From Mimachlamys varia (taxonomy: Eukaryota; Mollusca; Bivalvia; Pectinida; Pectinidae): a DNA stretch of 64,000 nt. How positions within the stretch are numbered: the stretch's first letter is position 1; every line of letters begins with the position of its first letter. Under the pieces are notes generated by a model. It made no database searches. It had not been told where the DNA came from and was given only the letters and a program-made list of their open reading frames with translations. Below, piece by piece: positions 33,766-45,014 of the stretch. The position numbers and the translations under genes were made by a program. The stretch covers positions 41,979,426-42,043,425 of the forward strand of contig OX392534.1 in assembly GCA_947623455.1 (NCBI GenBank), written 5' to 3'.

Positions 33766-34255
33766 GTAAATAATCAGTATATCTTCTAGCCTACTGTCTC
33801 AAAAATTTCTGAAAGAAAATCTTTACATATTTGCATTATTTTATCATTAGCACCTTTATGATGCCAATATTTCTCAACCAATGGTGGTATTGTAACAAAG
33901 TTTTACAGTACCAAAATCTGAACTTAAATGCTGTATTGAAATAAAAAAAAAATTGTGAGAATTTTTTTTCTGTACTGGACTTACATACTACTCTGAATTA
34001 GCTTTATAAAGAGTTTACATACATTTTATTCATTTTGTAGAGAAACGTATATGGTGACCATATTCTGTCCTTACCATACAACGATCCTGTTCTCTAATAA
34101 ATGCATTGTCTCCGTGCAATTAATCTTAACTCTCAGTACAGATTAGGACAAAGTAGCCTACATGTCCCTGGTTTATTGGTGGTAAAAGTTGTAGGCAATG
34201 TTCATTGACGTGTATGATAATAAAGAGAAATAATAAAGGAAATGTTCCCTTTTAG

Positions 34256-34348
34256 CCAAACTGGTGCAGGAAGAATCAAGCCAGGGAGCAAAGAGTGAAG
34301 CCATCAAATTATTACAGAGGGCTCTGGACATCAAGACTACTCACTTAG
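34256..34348 (+). CDS. TTC41: TTC41-like exon 16: TPR
   Basis: Encodes AKLVQEESSQGAKSEAIKLLQ-RALDIKTTHL and ends TTAG|GTAAGA, phase 1. The repeat is left open after helix B (RALDIKTTHLG); the missing 'G.DH..T' linker and next helix are found in the exon at 62451, in matching phase. Confidence 0.88.
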   Translation, partial: PNWCRKNQAREQRVKPSNYYRGLWTSRLLT

Positions 34349-36170
34349 GTAAGACAAAGTTTCCCGCGAATTTTAAATTTCAGAAATTAAACACACTGTA
34401 ATTGTGCCCTCAGCTTTTTGCTCATTATTACATTTTAATAAATTTGTATATTGATGAATGGAAGCACACACAATATGTACCAATTTGGAGCAGTAAGGGT
34501 GTATATTAGGCACAATGTTTTAGAAAATACAAATGTAGTAAATTATTTCATGAAAATCAGACAGCTTTCTCAAATTATTAACAAAAGCACTTATTTTCTT
34601 TTGTGTTCTTTGTTTCTAAGTGACTCCCAATAGTTAAACTGTAAATGTCGGCAAAATTTGAATTATGAAATGGTATATAGTGGTTGTAGTATATGTGTTA
34701 ATTGTACATGTGATCCCTTCATGTAAAACGATTTATAGCACCTTAATAACCTCAGGATGTAGGAGAATGTTTAAGAGAAATACAGAGGATGTACTATATA
34801 TGGGAGTTAATACAAGATATTGAGAGATAATTGTACCTGCTCAATTTCTCTTAATGTCACTTTAACAGTGGAACTCGTGAGATAGGTGGTATACTATACA
34901 TGTACTATCACAGTCATGATGACATACGAATGTAGTTATTATATATATTTCCTTAAGGCAAGGTAATAGCAATACATTTTTGGGGGGATAAATTGTGATG
35001 GATATTTGAAGAAAAAAAACTTGCACAATTTTATCAGAAGTCTACAGGATAGCATTTTGTGGGTTATCTCCCTTGGTCCAGAATGAATATTGATGAGATT
35101 AAAGAGAGATAACTTGTGAACCCATACCACTGCTCTCTGTCAGTGACTACAGTATGACCATGGAATTTAAGTCCTTGGTATGGCAGTGATAAACCACAAG
35201 ATTGCCGTATTTAGTAGATAGTCTCTGTTTAAATATAATTAAATGTAAGCATTGATGGAAACTAGCTGCCACAAAGGATTTTTTTTGGGGAAAAAAGCCT
35301 ACCCTCAAGTCAAACTAACTATCTGATAAAAATATAAAGAAAAGGTTGATTTTCTAACTGAGGCCGAGAAAGGAAGCATGTTTTGGATACATGATCAACC
35401 CTAGCTTTTAAATATGGCCTAACGATTCCATCAGTGTTGGAATAACCACTGGAAGTAAACAAATTGATAACAAATAAACAAGGCAGTTGTGTATATATCG
35501 GTAATCCTGTTAAGTTCAGCAGGTATCAAAACCGAGCTAAAATCCAATATTATTATAATTTGAAAGGCCTTGATTTTGTTTCAGAATTTTGAAAATTCAT
35601 AAATCAGCCCCAATCCTTCGATAAAGAAAAAAGAATATGTAAATGAAATCCTGAACCACCCATTATATTTTTTACAGCTATTTTACCTGAAACTTATGAC
35701 ATTGATTTTTTTTTTATTTGCTGCATCTGTTCGTGCTATTGAATGAATGGGAATATTAATGTGTAATTAGATTTGGAGCTATGAAATTTCATTTGCATTA
35801 ACTTATTTGTGGTTTAGTATTGGGTGACTGCATGGACCAATTCAGTTTTCTTTGTTTACATTAATGTGATGTCTGTATGGGGAAAATCCTGGGACTATTT
35901 CAGCTACATGATCTGATAAGCTGGCTATGACTGGCCAAGCTGACCAATGGATGGTCAGCTCTTAGTCCGTCACACAACGTTATACGGGTTATAATTTCTC
36001 CGGCCAAGCAATAGCAGACTGTTAATTTCTTGTTACATTCCAACCCAACCCTTCTTATTCACAAATTATGTCTCATCGTCTCATTTAATGTCAGAATGAC
36101 AAAATAAAGAATCTCACAATTTTGTTTCTAACTGGGCCTTTGTTCAGTGATGAAATCTGTAACAATATCC
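34349..36170 (+). other. Intron 16, first part
   Basis: AT-rich DNA, no exon with TPR character found. One TTATCTCCCT motif at about 35064 and a related GAGAGATAACTTG at about 35104. Confidence 0.55.
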
Positions 36171-36176
36171 AAACAA

Positions 36177-37347
36177 GTCTGTAAGGTCTTTGTACTGAGA
36201 GATTTATATAAAGCTGAGTGCTTACAGTCTGTGTAGTAGATACAGGTCTGTAACGTCTATGTACTGAGATATTTATATAAAGCTAAGTACTTACAGTCTG
36301 TATAGTAGATACAGGTCTGTAACGTCTATGTACTGAGAGATTTATATAAAACTAAGTACTTACAGTCTGTATAGTAGATACAGGTCTGTAACGTCTATGT
36401 ACTGAGAGATTTATATAAAACTAAGTACTTACAGTCTGTATAGTAGATACAGGTCTGTAAGGTCTTTGTACTGAGAGATTTATATAAAGCTGAGTACTTA
36501 CAGTCTGTATAGTAGATACAGGACTGTAACGTCTATGTACTGAGAGATTTATATAAAACTAAGTACTTACAGTCTGTATAGTAGATACAGGTCTGTAAGA
36601 TCTATGTACGGAGAGATTTATATAAAACTAAGTACTTACAGTCTGTGTAGTAGATACAGGTCTGTAAGGTCTATGTACTGAGAGATTTATATAAAACTAA
36701 GTACTTACAGTCTGTATAGTAGATACAGGTCTGTAACGTCTATGTACTGAGAGATTTATATAAAACTAAGTACTTACAGTCTGTATAGTAGATACAGGCC
36801 TGTAAGGTCTTTGTACTGAGAGATTTATATAAAGCTGAGTACTTACAGTCTGTGTAGTAGATACAGGTCTGTAAGGTCTATGTACTGAGAGATTTATATA
36901 AAGCTGAGTACTTACAGTCTGTGTAGTAGATACAGGTCTGTAAGGTCTATGTACTGAGAGATTTATATAAAGCTGAGTACTTACAGTCTGTGTAGTAGAT
37001 ACAGGTCTGTAAGGTCTATGTACTGAGAGATTTATATAAAGCTGAGTACTTACAGTCTGTGTAGTAGATACAGGTCTGTAAGGTCTATGTACTGAGAGAT
37101 TTATATTAAACTAAGTACTTACAGTCTGTGTAGTAGATACAGGTCTGTAAGGTCTATGTACCGAGAGATTTATATAAAGCTGAGTAATTACAGTCTGTGT
37201 AGTAGATACAGGTCTGTTAGGTCTATGTACCGAGAGATTTATATAAAACTAAGTACTTACAGTCTGTGTAGTAGATACAGGTCTGTAAGGTCTATGTACT
37301 GAGAGATTTATATAAAGCTGAGTACTTACAGTCTGTGTAGTAGATAT
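36177..37347. repeat. 69-bp tandem array (about 17 units)
   Basis: Marker GAGAGATTTATATAAA recurs every 69 bp with CAGTCTGT(A/G)TAGTAGATACAGG. Variation is limited to AAGCTGAG/AAACTAAG, GTAACG/GTAAGG and a few single bases, in contiguous runs. Confidence 0.95.
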
Positions 37348-37828
37348 CTAGTGTTTTTGATAGTTGCTTGAACATTGATTTTGCTTGTTTTAAGGTATAA
37401 ATACTGATATATCACAAGGGTTATGGTTTGGGATAAGGGGGAAATGGGAAGTGTAACTTTGCTGTAAAATATGTAAAATATACATTGAAATGTGCTGAAT
37501 GATTATTTTGTATTAGTTCTGGTCTAATTGTCTAGTATAAATCATGTCTATTACTGAAACTCTCTTTATTATAACTCCCAACATTTGTCAAGACAATCTT
37601 AACTTTATGATACACGGTGGCCATTATATTAAAAAAATAGAGGAATTTTTAAACTAAACAGGAAATACGGATCTTAACTCATTTTACCTTAAAGATTTAT
37701 TTGAATATTTGAACAACAATTCAACGGTTGGAATGGGTCATGATAAATATGAAGGTGTGATGATGTGTTTTACTGTAATTGAAGATAAAGGAGGACAAAT
37801 TATAACAATCTAAAGTTCTGAAGAGAAC

Positions 37829-37960
37829 TTCTAGTATGGAGGGGATGACAACTTCTGGTATGGAGGGGATGACAACTTCTAGTATGGAGGGGATGACAAT
37901 GTTTGGTATGGAGGGGATGACAACTTCTAGAATGGAGGGGATGACAACGTTTGGTCTAGA
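37829..37960. repeat. 24-bp minisatellite (GGAGGGGATGACAACTTCTA), about 5 units
   Basis: ATGGAGGGGATGACAA recurs five times with alternating TTCTAG, TTCTGG and GTTTGG joints. Confidence 0.9.
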
Positions 37961-38160
37961 TTTAAAACAGATTAATGAGAGCTGCTTGCCCTAGCTATTT
38001 GGAACTTTTTATAGGTATTGTTCCGGTGTTGTTTCAAACCAGTATATGCTGGGAAGTATACATGAGATGGACAAGTGTGATTAAAGATTTGCTGGATTTT
38101 CAGCCACATGAGATATTAGAATATTAAAACCTTATTTGAACTTTCAATTCATGTCATTAA

Positions 38161-38472
38161 AGACCCAATATACGTAACTTTCGGCAAAACTTGAAGCAAA
38201 AATCAAGCCTAATAGCTTATTATATTTATAGATTTAGTTAAGATTAACTGATATCAGCAATATTCAAGATGAATTCTTTCGCGGTTACCGGTACAGCAGC
38301 AGTTGAAACACGCTATTTGTAATTCTTTGGATTTTTTTTGTCCAAAGTTTCTGGTTAGTTACCGCTCAGGTTTACCTCGTTTTAGACTTATTTTTGCATG
38401 GTTATCAACTGGATTTTTTTCAGAATTTTTCAGAATTACGAAAATTTCCCTGAAGTTACGTATATTGGGCCT
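38161..38472. mobile_element. MITE with TTAA target duplication (piggyBac-type)
   Basis: Inverted ends AGACCCAATATACGTAACTT (38161) and, read inwards from the right end, AGGCCCAATATACGTAACTT (to 38472) differ at one base. TTAA flanks both sides (38157-38160 and 38473-38476). The 312-bp interior has no coding potential. A TTAA duplication is diagnostic of piggyBac-superfamily transposition; the source transposase is not in this window. Confidence 0.85.
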
Positions 38473-38476
38473 TTAA

Positions 38477-40082
38477 GATAAAAGACTTTAATGCAGCAAA
38501 TATTTAAGTATTTAAGACAAACCAAAATGAAGAACATTTACAGCATATGCAATGTGTACCTATACAGCCAAATGCCGATATTAAAGATCCATTTATTCTT
38601 TAAAGGAGATTACAGAAATCCACACCAATGACTTTGATACCTTGATTACCATAACAATAGGATTCTGGGTAATTACTCTTGCCTGCACGTAGATACGTAG
38701 GTCGTTGTTAAAGTACCTGTAATCTGGAGGTGCAGAAAGTGAACTTTATTGTTGTACTCTACTGAATACTGCATAATTTGATTATCGATTATGTGAAGGT
38801 AAATGAGATCAAACGATCTAAGCCGTGACGCGAACTTTAGAATTGTAATCAGTCGGATTGGATTTTCTGATACATTTCCGTTAATGGCAAAATGATTGAT
38901 GAAAATGACCCATCATAACAAAGGAGAAAAGTCAGAGGACAGATATTCTATGGACGACCTGGAGATGAAAAGAGTTTTTCATAAAAGTAAATATTGAGTT
39001 TGAACTCCAATGTTTCTGAACGTGTATAAGTCCAATACTTATGTAAGACTAAAATAAACACAGATGAGGGATTTATGTTTGAATAGTGTTGTATCTGTTT
39101 GTTTTTCATACCCTTGTAGCAAAGCAGGGGATTGAGGTAACAAACTGGAATCACCCTGTCTGTCTGGGGAAAAGTCTACTGTTCTACACTCCCCCCCCCC
39201 CCCCATTCCTAGTTGGTATATTGTTTAGGTTTAAAGAAATAATAGCATGCTCATAAAAGGACAAAATATATAATGTACAATTATTGTCCCATTGAACGCA
39301 AAATGTGATTTTTAACTGTTGATTACTGAAATAATTAGCATTTTGATCATTTAATCTAACATGTCAAAATCTTCCCTATGATCAAACACCTCCTGAATCA
39401 AGTATAACACATTTTATTTGATATCAAATAGAACTGTGTATTTTGGTTTGAGTTTGATCATTAAAATACATATTTTGACAAATCTTGGTGATCTGTTAGA
39501 GGTTTAAACAGTGGTAGGCGGTGTAGAATAACCGATTAGCCAATGTTGGATCGTGACTCGCGTGTGACACGGGGCAGACTGGAACATCATTACAGATCAG
39601 TGGGCGATCTCACACGCTCCAACAACTCTGTATAAAACATGGCCGCCCGTCACAACGACTCGTGTGTGTGGGGTGTGTGATTACGTTAAGGGATTTGTTC
39701 AACAATTGGAAATTAAATCAACACTAGATATTGATCGGGTCAGATTAACATTAATCCGGATTTGTACTTTAGAGTTTGCTATGTATACATTTTAATGCTA
39801 ATATTCAGTTGCAAAGGAAGCAATTTCGCATTGAATTATTTCAAATAATGAGTGTTTTAAAAAAATGTATATTTTGACCCTGTAATCGTCAGATTATATA
39901 TATCCATGGCTAGCTCTTCTGGACATTATTTTAGTTTAAAAAAGAAAAATCCAAAAATGAATAGTTTCTGTCTTTGTTTACCCTTTTACCACATGTATAT
40001 ACTACTTACCTTTAACCAACTTATTTCTGTGTGCGATTAATTTTCGCATATTTTGCGGTTGATTAAAATTCGCTTAAATATT
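38477..40082 (+). other. Intron 16 between MITE and YR retrotransposon
   Basis: Mostly AT-rich and featureless. A fragment of the TACTGGAATCACCCT repeat lies at about 39110-39210 with a C homopolymer. A CpG-richer patch at about 39545-39665 contains a TATA-like GTATAAAA (39630-39637); see findings. Confidence 0.5.
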
Positions 40083-40472
40083 AATTGAGGCTTATGTAGA
40101 TAAGCCAGGTTTAAATGAACTAATAACTTTAATGCTGAGTCTATCTCACAGTAGAACTCAGAGTATTAATTGCCTTATAATAGTTTATTGTGTCCCTATC
40201 AGCAGGGTCACTGTAGCCATATAACATCAGTTATATGGTCTAACATAAAGCAGATGCTACATGTGGTATTAATTAGGGAGGTACCTACATGTTTATGTAA
40301 GATATGCATGGAGGGGGCCAGACAGCTAGGGGGTCAGAGGGAGTGACCAGTCACATGGTAGTTAGGAACAATATGATTGGCCGAAAGATTTCAGTAGTAT
40401 TTCTTTGTCCAGTGTCTGGTCACTTTGTCAGCATCTGTAGAGGGAGTAACAGTGTTTTAAAATCTTTGTCAT
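40083..40472 (+). repeat. A1, left split direct repeat
   Basis: 390 bp matching 46024-46413 with no difference that I noticed. It starts with a perfect hairpin GGCTTAT/ATAAGCC (40089-40106, four-base loop). A second inverted pair CCATATAAC/GTTATATGG lies near 40215-40240. As the 5' end it probably contains the promoter. Confidence 0.93.
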
Positions 40473-40620
40473 TTTCTTATTTAATCAACCTTATAGAAGT
40501 TCAAGAAAACCTGGAGCTTTGGTGATAAGACTGTTTGTGATTCTACCAATTCATGAACGCATGCTCCTTATGATGTATTCTGGTGCACGTGTATGATTAT
40601 TGACTGTGAACTTTTCAATA

Positions 40621-42075
40621 ATGGCTAGTCGTCAATCAAGATCCAGAGTGAGAAATGTACCATGGGACTCATCTAACCCATCTAACTGGACAATTTCCCA
40701 ATTACGCCAGGAATTAACTAAGATTGGGATTACTACACCTTCTACAGGAATTACAAAGTCTGGTTTAAAAGCTTTGTACTTAGAAAACATAGGAAGCCCC
40801 GCACATGCTGCCAATCTAAACAATAGCGATCGCCCAAGTGTTGCTACAGGAGTGGTAGTGAATGATAGCAATGTGGCTAACAATCAGGACGAAGAATATA
40901 TCAATACTATGCAAACAAATGCTGATGTTTTTACCAATCAAACAAGGGAAAATTATTCAGAACTAATAAGAAGTGCAGCAGCGCTATCGGCACCACAGCG
41001 TGATGTGGGTGATATACCGGAAGCACGTGGAACTGGTGGAGCTTCATCCAACATGGCTGCGCCCAGTGTAATAGAGGGCATGCTATCGTCTATGCAATCT
41101 ATGCAACAGACAATGATGGGGATACAGCAAACGGTGTTACATCTAATGAGTGCACGGGATGGAAATCCAACGGAAACCATGCCAGCCCGCAAGGATTACA
41201 CACTAACGACTGCTTACGCATCGTTAAGACAGCAAGGAACAAGCACTTCGATACCAGGTGGGTACCCTGAATTTAACCGTTCTGAGGGAATTTCCTCCGA
41301 GAGCATCCCGCATGTAGACGTGGTATCAGACACTATCAGAAAGAAAATATTAGAGGGGAAATATGTCAATTTGGCATCTCTGCTCACACCTAAATATGAA
41401 ACAGAAAGGCCAGAAGACAAACAGCAGGGTTTCAACATAAATTTATTCAAGGAATCGGAAGATCCACGTTTAACTAAAACACTCACGATCTCCGAATTTA
41501 TTACGGCGTTCGGAAAATTCAAAAGAACCATGTGTGAGAAGTTCCCAGAACGCAGGGATGAATTGGACCTGTATGAGGCGAACATTATTGAAATACACAA
41601 TGTCTATGGCAATAAATTCTACGATTACCATTGCCAATTCGCGATGAAAGCTGCCGCTGCCCTACAGAACCACAATCAAAAGATCCGTTGGGAACTGAAA
41701 GACCAGGGGCTACTTAGTATGATTGTAGCTAATGCTAGAGTCAATACATGTCAGCTGTGTGGATTCACATCTCATTCCACAGCTTTCTGTCCACAACAGC
41801 GTGAAAGGAAGACTGGTCACAATTACACCAAGTTCAGTTCCCCTTCAACTAAGCAGTACGGAAAGCAGAATAGCTGGGATAGAGATACTGATAGGCTAGG
41901 ACGACCCAAGGTCAAAGTCAATGGTTTAGAGGTGTGCAATAACTTTAACGATGGTGTATGTCAATATGGTTCAAGTTGTTTGTTTTCCCATGTATGCCAT
42001 AAATGTAAAGCTTCCAGCCATGGAGCTAAAACTTGTAGGAGGACAAGCAAGAGTCAAATGGAAGACAACAAATGA
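40621..42075 (+). CDS. Gag-like protein of the YR retrotransposon
   Basis: 485 aa from ATG 40621. The N-terminus has a SAP-like helix pair (NWTISQLRQELTKIGI ... GLKALYLEN). Then a long polar region, and a C-terminus with three cysteine clusters: CQLCGFTSHSTAFC (C-x2-C-x4-H-x4-C knuckle), CNNFNDGVCQYGSSCLFSH (CCCH type) and CHKCKASSHGAKTC (second knuckle). This arrangement matches Gag proteins of DIRS-order elements and should bind nucleic acid. It ends at TGA 42073-42075, followed by CTG G, and pol continues in the same frame. No lesion seen. Confidence 0.85.
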   Translation: MASRQSRSRVRNVPWDSSNPSNWTISQLRQELTKIGITTPSTGITKSGLKALYLENIGSPAHAANLNNSDRPSVATGVVVNDSNVANNQDEEYINTMQTNADVFTNQTRENYSELIRSAAALSAPQRDVGDIPEARGTGGASSNMAAPSVIEGMLSSMQSMQQTMMGIQQTVLHLMSARDGNPTETMPARKDYTLTTAYASLRQQGTSTSIPGGYPEFNRSEGISSESIPHVDVVSDTIRKKILEGKYVNLASLLTPKYETERPEDKQQGFNINLFKESEDPRLTKTLTISEFITAFGKFKRTMCEKFPERRDELDLYEANIIEIHNVYGNKFYDYHCQFAMKAAAALQNHNQKIRWELKDQGLLSMIVANARVNTCQLCGFTSHSTAFCPQQRERKTGHNYTKFSSPSTKQYGKQNSWDRDTDRLGRPKVKVNGLEVCNNFNDGVCQYGSSCLFSHVCHKCKASSHGAKTCRRTSKSQMEDNK

Positions 42076-43719
42076 CTGGAGAACGAACAAGTTTCTACAC
42101 CTATCAATGTGACTAGATTACGACAGGAGTTAAAAAATCATCCAGATAAGAACTTTGTGACATATCTATGTGAAGGTCTTACTAACGGATTTGATACTAT
42201 GATTTCGGACATTGTATTACCTAGCAAAAAGTGTAATAATCTTCAATCAGCAGTGAAAGATGAGCAAACTGTAACACTTTTGATCCAAAGTGAACTCCAG
42301 AAGGGATTTCTACAAGGCCCTTTCAAACGCCTGCCATTTGAGTCTTACAGAATTAGTCCTATCGGGGTAGCTTATGGTAAATACTCTGGTAAACCGCGTC
42401 TCATAGTGGATTTGTCGTCGCCTCATGAAGATGAGGAACACCCAAGCATCAATAACCTAATTGATAAGGACAGTTGTTCTCTATCTTATGTCCGAATAGA
42501 GGATGCAATTCAGTTAATCCAGATGTTGGGAAAAAATACAACTATGTGTAAGACAGATATTTCTGATGCATTCAAACTTCTACCTATTCATCCTTCTCAA
42601 TGGCATCTTTTTGGTGTTTGCTGGCAAGATCAATACTATTTCTATACCAGATTAGCATTTGGATGTCGTTCAAGCCCTAAGATTTTTGACAATCTTTCGC
42701 GCGCCATATGTTGGATTGCCCACAATAACTATGGAATTCCTCATATTTTACATTTGTTGGATGATTTTATTACTTTTGAGGAACCGGGAAAATGTGGGGA
42801 TAGGAACATGACTTTATTATTTCATATATTCAATAGCTTAAACATCCCAATGGCACTGCACAAGACGTGTGGACCCGAGACGGCTCTGGAGTACTTAGGG
42901 ATCATCTTAGATTCTCAGAAAATGGAAGCCAGACTTCCTGAGGACAAACTTAAGAGAGATACGGAAATGCTAAAATCTTTTCAAAACCGCAAATCCTGTA
43001 CGAAGAGGGAACTTCTTCAACTCTTGGGGCATTTGAATTTTGCTAGCAAGGTAGTGCTTCCAGGGAAAAGTTTTATTTCCTATCTCATCAAGCTGTCAAC
43101 CACTGTGAAAGCCTTACATCACCATGTTAAAATATCTAAGGAATGTAGGGAGGACATTAGGATGTGGTTATCATTTCTGGAGAATTGGAATGGCCGTGCC
43201 ATATTCTGTGATCAACACATCACAACTACACAAGACATTCATCTGTACACGGACGCATCGGGTACTCTGGGATTCGGTGGTTACATGCAGGGACAGTGGT
43301 TTTCTGAAGCATGGCCAACTGTACTATACAACCATATACATGGCGGGGATGAACACTCTATAGCTTTTAAGGAACTGTATCCCATAGTGGTAGCGGCTAT
43401 GATATGGGGACATACTTGGAAAGGCCTACGGATTCTATTTTTATGTGACAATTCTGCAACAGTAGCTATTATACAAAAGGGAAGGTCCAAAGCTATCAAT
43501 ATTATGCCTCTTATGAGACGCCTGACTATGTGTGCTGCCTTGAATTCATTTGTTGTCATCTCGGAACATGTACCAGGAAGAACCAATCTTATAGCCGATT
43601 CGCTATCTCGTTTACAGATGTCAAGATTCAGACAACTAGCCCCGAACGCCATGTCCAAACCGTGCAAAGTGCCACTTCCTTCAGAAGTCCTATGGGATGC
43701 CAACTTCGACCAGTCATAG
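42076..43719 (+). CDS. Reverse transcriptase / RNase H of the YR retrotransposon
   Basis: Open from the base after the gag stop, in the gag frame, with no ATG before the RT begins, so expression probably relies on stop-codon readthrough. RT motifs: GKPRLIVDLSSP, CKTDISDAFKLLPIHP (first catalytic Asp), LAFGCRSSPKIFD, and HLLDDFITF (catalytic DD, about 42755-42775), then EYLGI. RNase H motifs: LYTDASGTLGFGGY, AFKELYPIV, FLCDNSATVAI and LIADSLSR, a complete D-E-D-D set. The C-terminus has no methyltransferase domain. The recombinase frame overlaps its 3' end. No lesion seen. Confidence 0.9.
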   Translation: MENEQVSTPINVTRLRQELKNHPDKNFVTYLCEGLTNGFDTMISDIVLPSKKCNNLQSAVKDEQTVTLLIQSELQKGFLQGPFKRLPFESYRISPIGVAYGKYSGKPRLIVDLSSPHEDEEHPSINNLIDKDSCSLSYVRIEDAIQLIQMLGKNTTMCKTDISDAFKLLPIHPSQWHLFGVCWQDQYYFYTRLAFGCRSSPKIFDNLSRAICWIAHNNYGIPHILHLLDDFITFEEPGKCGDRNMTLLFHIFNSLNIPMALHKTCGPETALEYLGIILDSQKMEARLPEDKLKRDTEMLKSFQNRKSCTKRELLQLLGHLNFASKVVLPGKSFISYLIKLSTTVKALHHHVKISKECREDIRMWLSFLENWNGRAIFCDQHITTTQDIHLYTDASGTLGFGGYMQGQWFSEAWPTVLYNHIHGGDEHSIAFKELYPIVVAAMIWGHTWKGLRILFLCDNSATVAIIQKGRSKAINIMPLMRRLTMCAALNSFVVISEHVPGRTNLIADSLSRLQMSRFRQLAPNAMSKPCKVPLPSEVLWDANFDQS

Positions 43720-44669
43720 AGACCTTGTGGGAGACGTCTATAGCACCTAGAACGAGACAGGCCTACAACGTTGGATTCAACACTTTTACAAGGTTCCTCC
43801 TGATGGCAGGGATCGTAGCCAGTGTAACAAACACAGGCTTCCAGGTTACAGAGGACATGCTGATATATTTTATCGCGCATTGTTTTAGCGTCAAACTTTC
43901 TTATGCTACAATCAAGTTGTATGTGTGTGGTATAAGATTCATGTGCTTGCGCAAAGGCATACCTTACCCAAGTAATGATAAGTTGAATCGACTGCACACG
44001 GTACTGGGAGGTGTCAAACGTGCGCATGTGAAAGTCGACAGACCTCGACACCCAGTTACCTTCCACATACTGAAGAATATCTGTGTATTTCTGAGAATAA
44101 ATGGTACCTTATTTGAGAACCTGATGATGGAAACTGTGTGTACTGTTGCCTTTTTTGGTTTTTTGAGATGTGGTGAATTTACAGTAACTTCAACATTTGA
44201 CCATACTGTTCATTTGTGTTTCAATAATTTGACAATTACGAAGGAATGTGTGCTGTTGCATCTTAAACAATCTAAAACTGATCCATTTCGGGAGGGAGTC
44301 ACATTGAAATTATTTAAAACAAACAGCTTAATCTGTCCTTACGTAGCATGTCATAAATATGTTTCAGCTAGACTTCAGCAGACTCCCTCCAATAGTGACC
44401 CATTATTTGTGACTGTTGGAGGTCGGGCCTTAACACGATCAATTTTCATAGCTAAGTTCAAACATATACTTCAGTGCTTAGGTCTTGATTCAAATAAGTA
44501 TAATGGTCACTCTTTTCGCATAGGAGCAGCAACATCTGCAGCAGCGGCTCATGTAGAAGATCATCTTATTAAAGTACTAGGGAGATGGTCTTCAGATGCG
44601 TATTGTCGGTACATCAGAACTCCTCAATCTTGTATCAGAGATGCACAAATTGCTCTAGCTAAGTACTAG
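43692..44669 (+). CDS. Tyrosine recombinase of the YR retrotransposon
   Basis: 325 aa from ATG 43692; the frame is open upstream to about 43530 but without another ATG. It overlaps pol by 28 nt in a different frame. N-terminal SAM-like part RTRQAYNVGFNTFTRFL; catalytic domain with FFGFLRCGEFT (Arg I), LKQSKTDPF (Lys), HSFRIGAATSAA (H-x-x-R) and LGRWSSDAYCRYI (Trp/His position and the nucleophilic Tyr). The whole R-K-H-R-(H/W)-Y set is present, so the enzyme is predicted active. In this class it inserts a circular DNA copy, replacing a DDE integrase. Confidence 0.9.
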   Translation: MGCQLRPVIETLWETSIAPRTRQAYNVGFNTFTRFLLMAGIVASVTNTGFQVTEDMLIYFIAHCFSVKLSYATIKLYVCGIRFMCLRKGIPYPSNDKLNRLHTVLGGVKRAHVKVDRPRHPVTFHILKNICVFLRINGTLFENLMMETVCTVAFFGFLRCGEFTVTSTFDHTVHLCFNNLTITKECVLLHLKQSKTDPFREGVTLKLFKTNSLICPYVACHKYVSARLQQTPSNSDPLFVTVGGRALTRSIFIAKFKHILQCLGLDSNKYNGHSFRIGAATSAAAAHVEDHLIKVLGRWSSDAYCRYIRTPQSCIRDAQIALAKY

Positions 44670-45014
44670 TTTAATTACATGTACAGTAACTACAGGTATT
44701 GAGTATTGAGTATACATAATATCATATAGAGTGAAAACTTGTGAATCATGCAGGCATGAATAGTATAGTTAGATAGGTACTTGATGTATTTTTTAGATGC
44801 ACATCTGTACATGAACGGTTAACAATTCAGAAATAAGAGGTTTTTTTTTTATAATAATAGTGATTTATCTATGTCTTACATCTTTCAGTTGACCTATACA
44901 TTAATAACTAACCTTTTTTTCTTTAAAAGCTATGTTTATAAATACACCTTTAGGCATATATATCATAATTATTTTTGGGGGCACTCAGCTATATTATCAC
45001 AATATACCCGAGTT
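44670..45014 (+). other. 3' non-coding part of the YR retrotransposon
   Basis: AT-rich, non-coding. GGGGGCACTCAGCTATATTA at about 44976 is nearly the reverse complement of a segment inside B1 (TGATAATTGCTGAGTTTGCC, about 45837), so a long fold-back could enclose most of B1. Confidence 0.6.

Noticed and set aside
36177..37347. CRISPR-like array
   Set aside because: Contiguous tandem units with no unique spacers; same for the 40-, 44-, 53- and 62-bp arrays. The context is eukaryotic.
38948..39154. Minus-strand 68-codon open frame
   Set aside because: No start context, domain or neighbouring exon; typical chance frame in AT-rich DNA.
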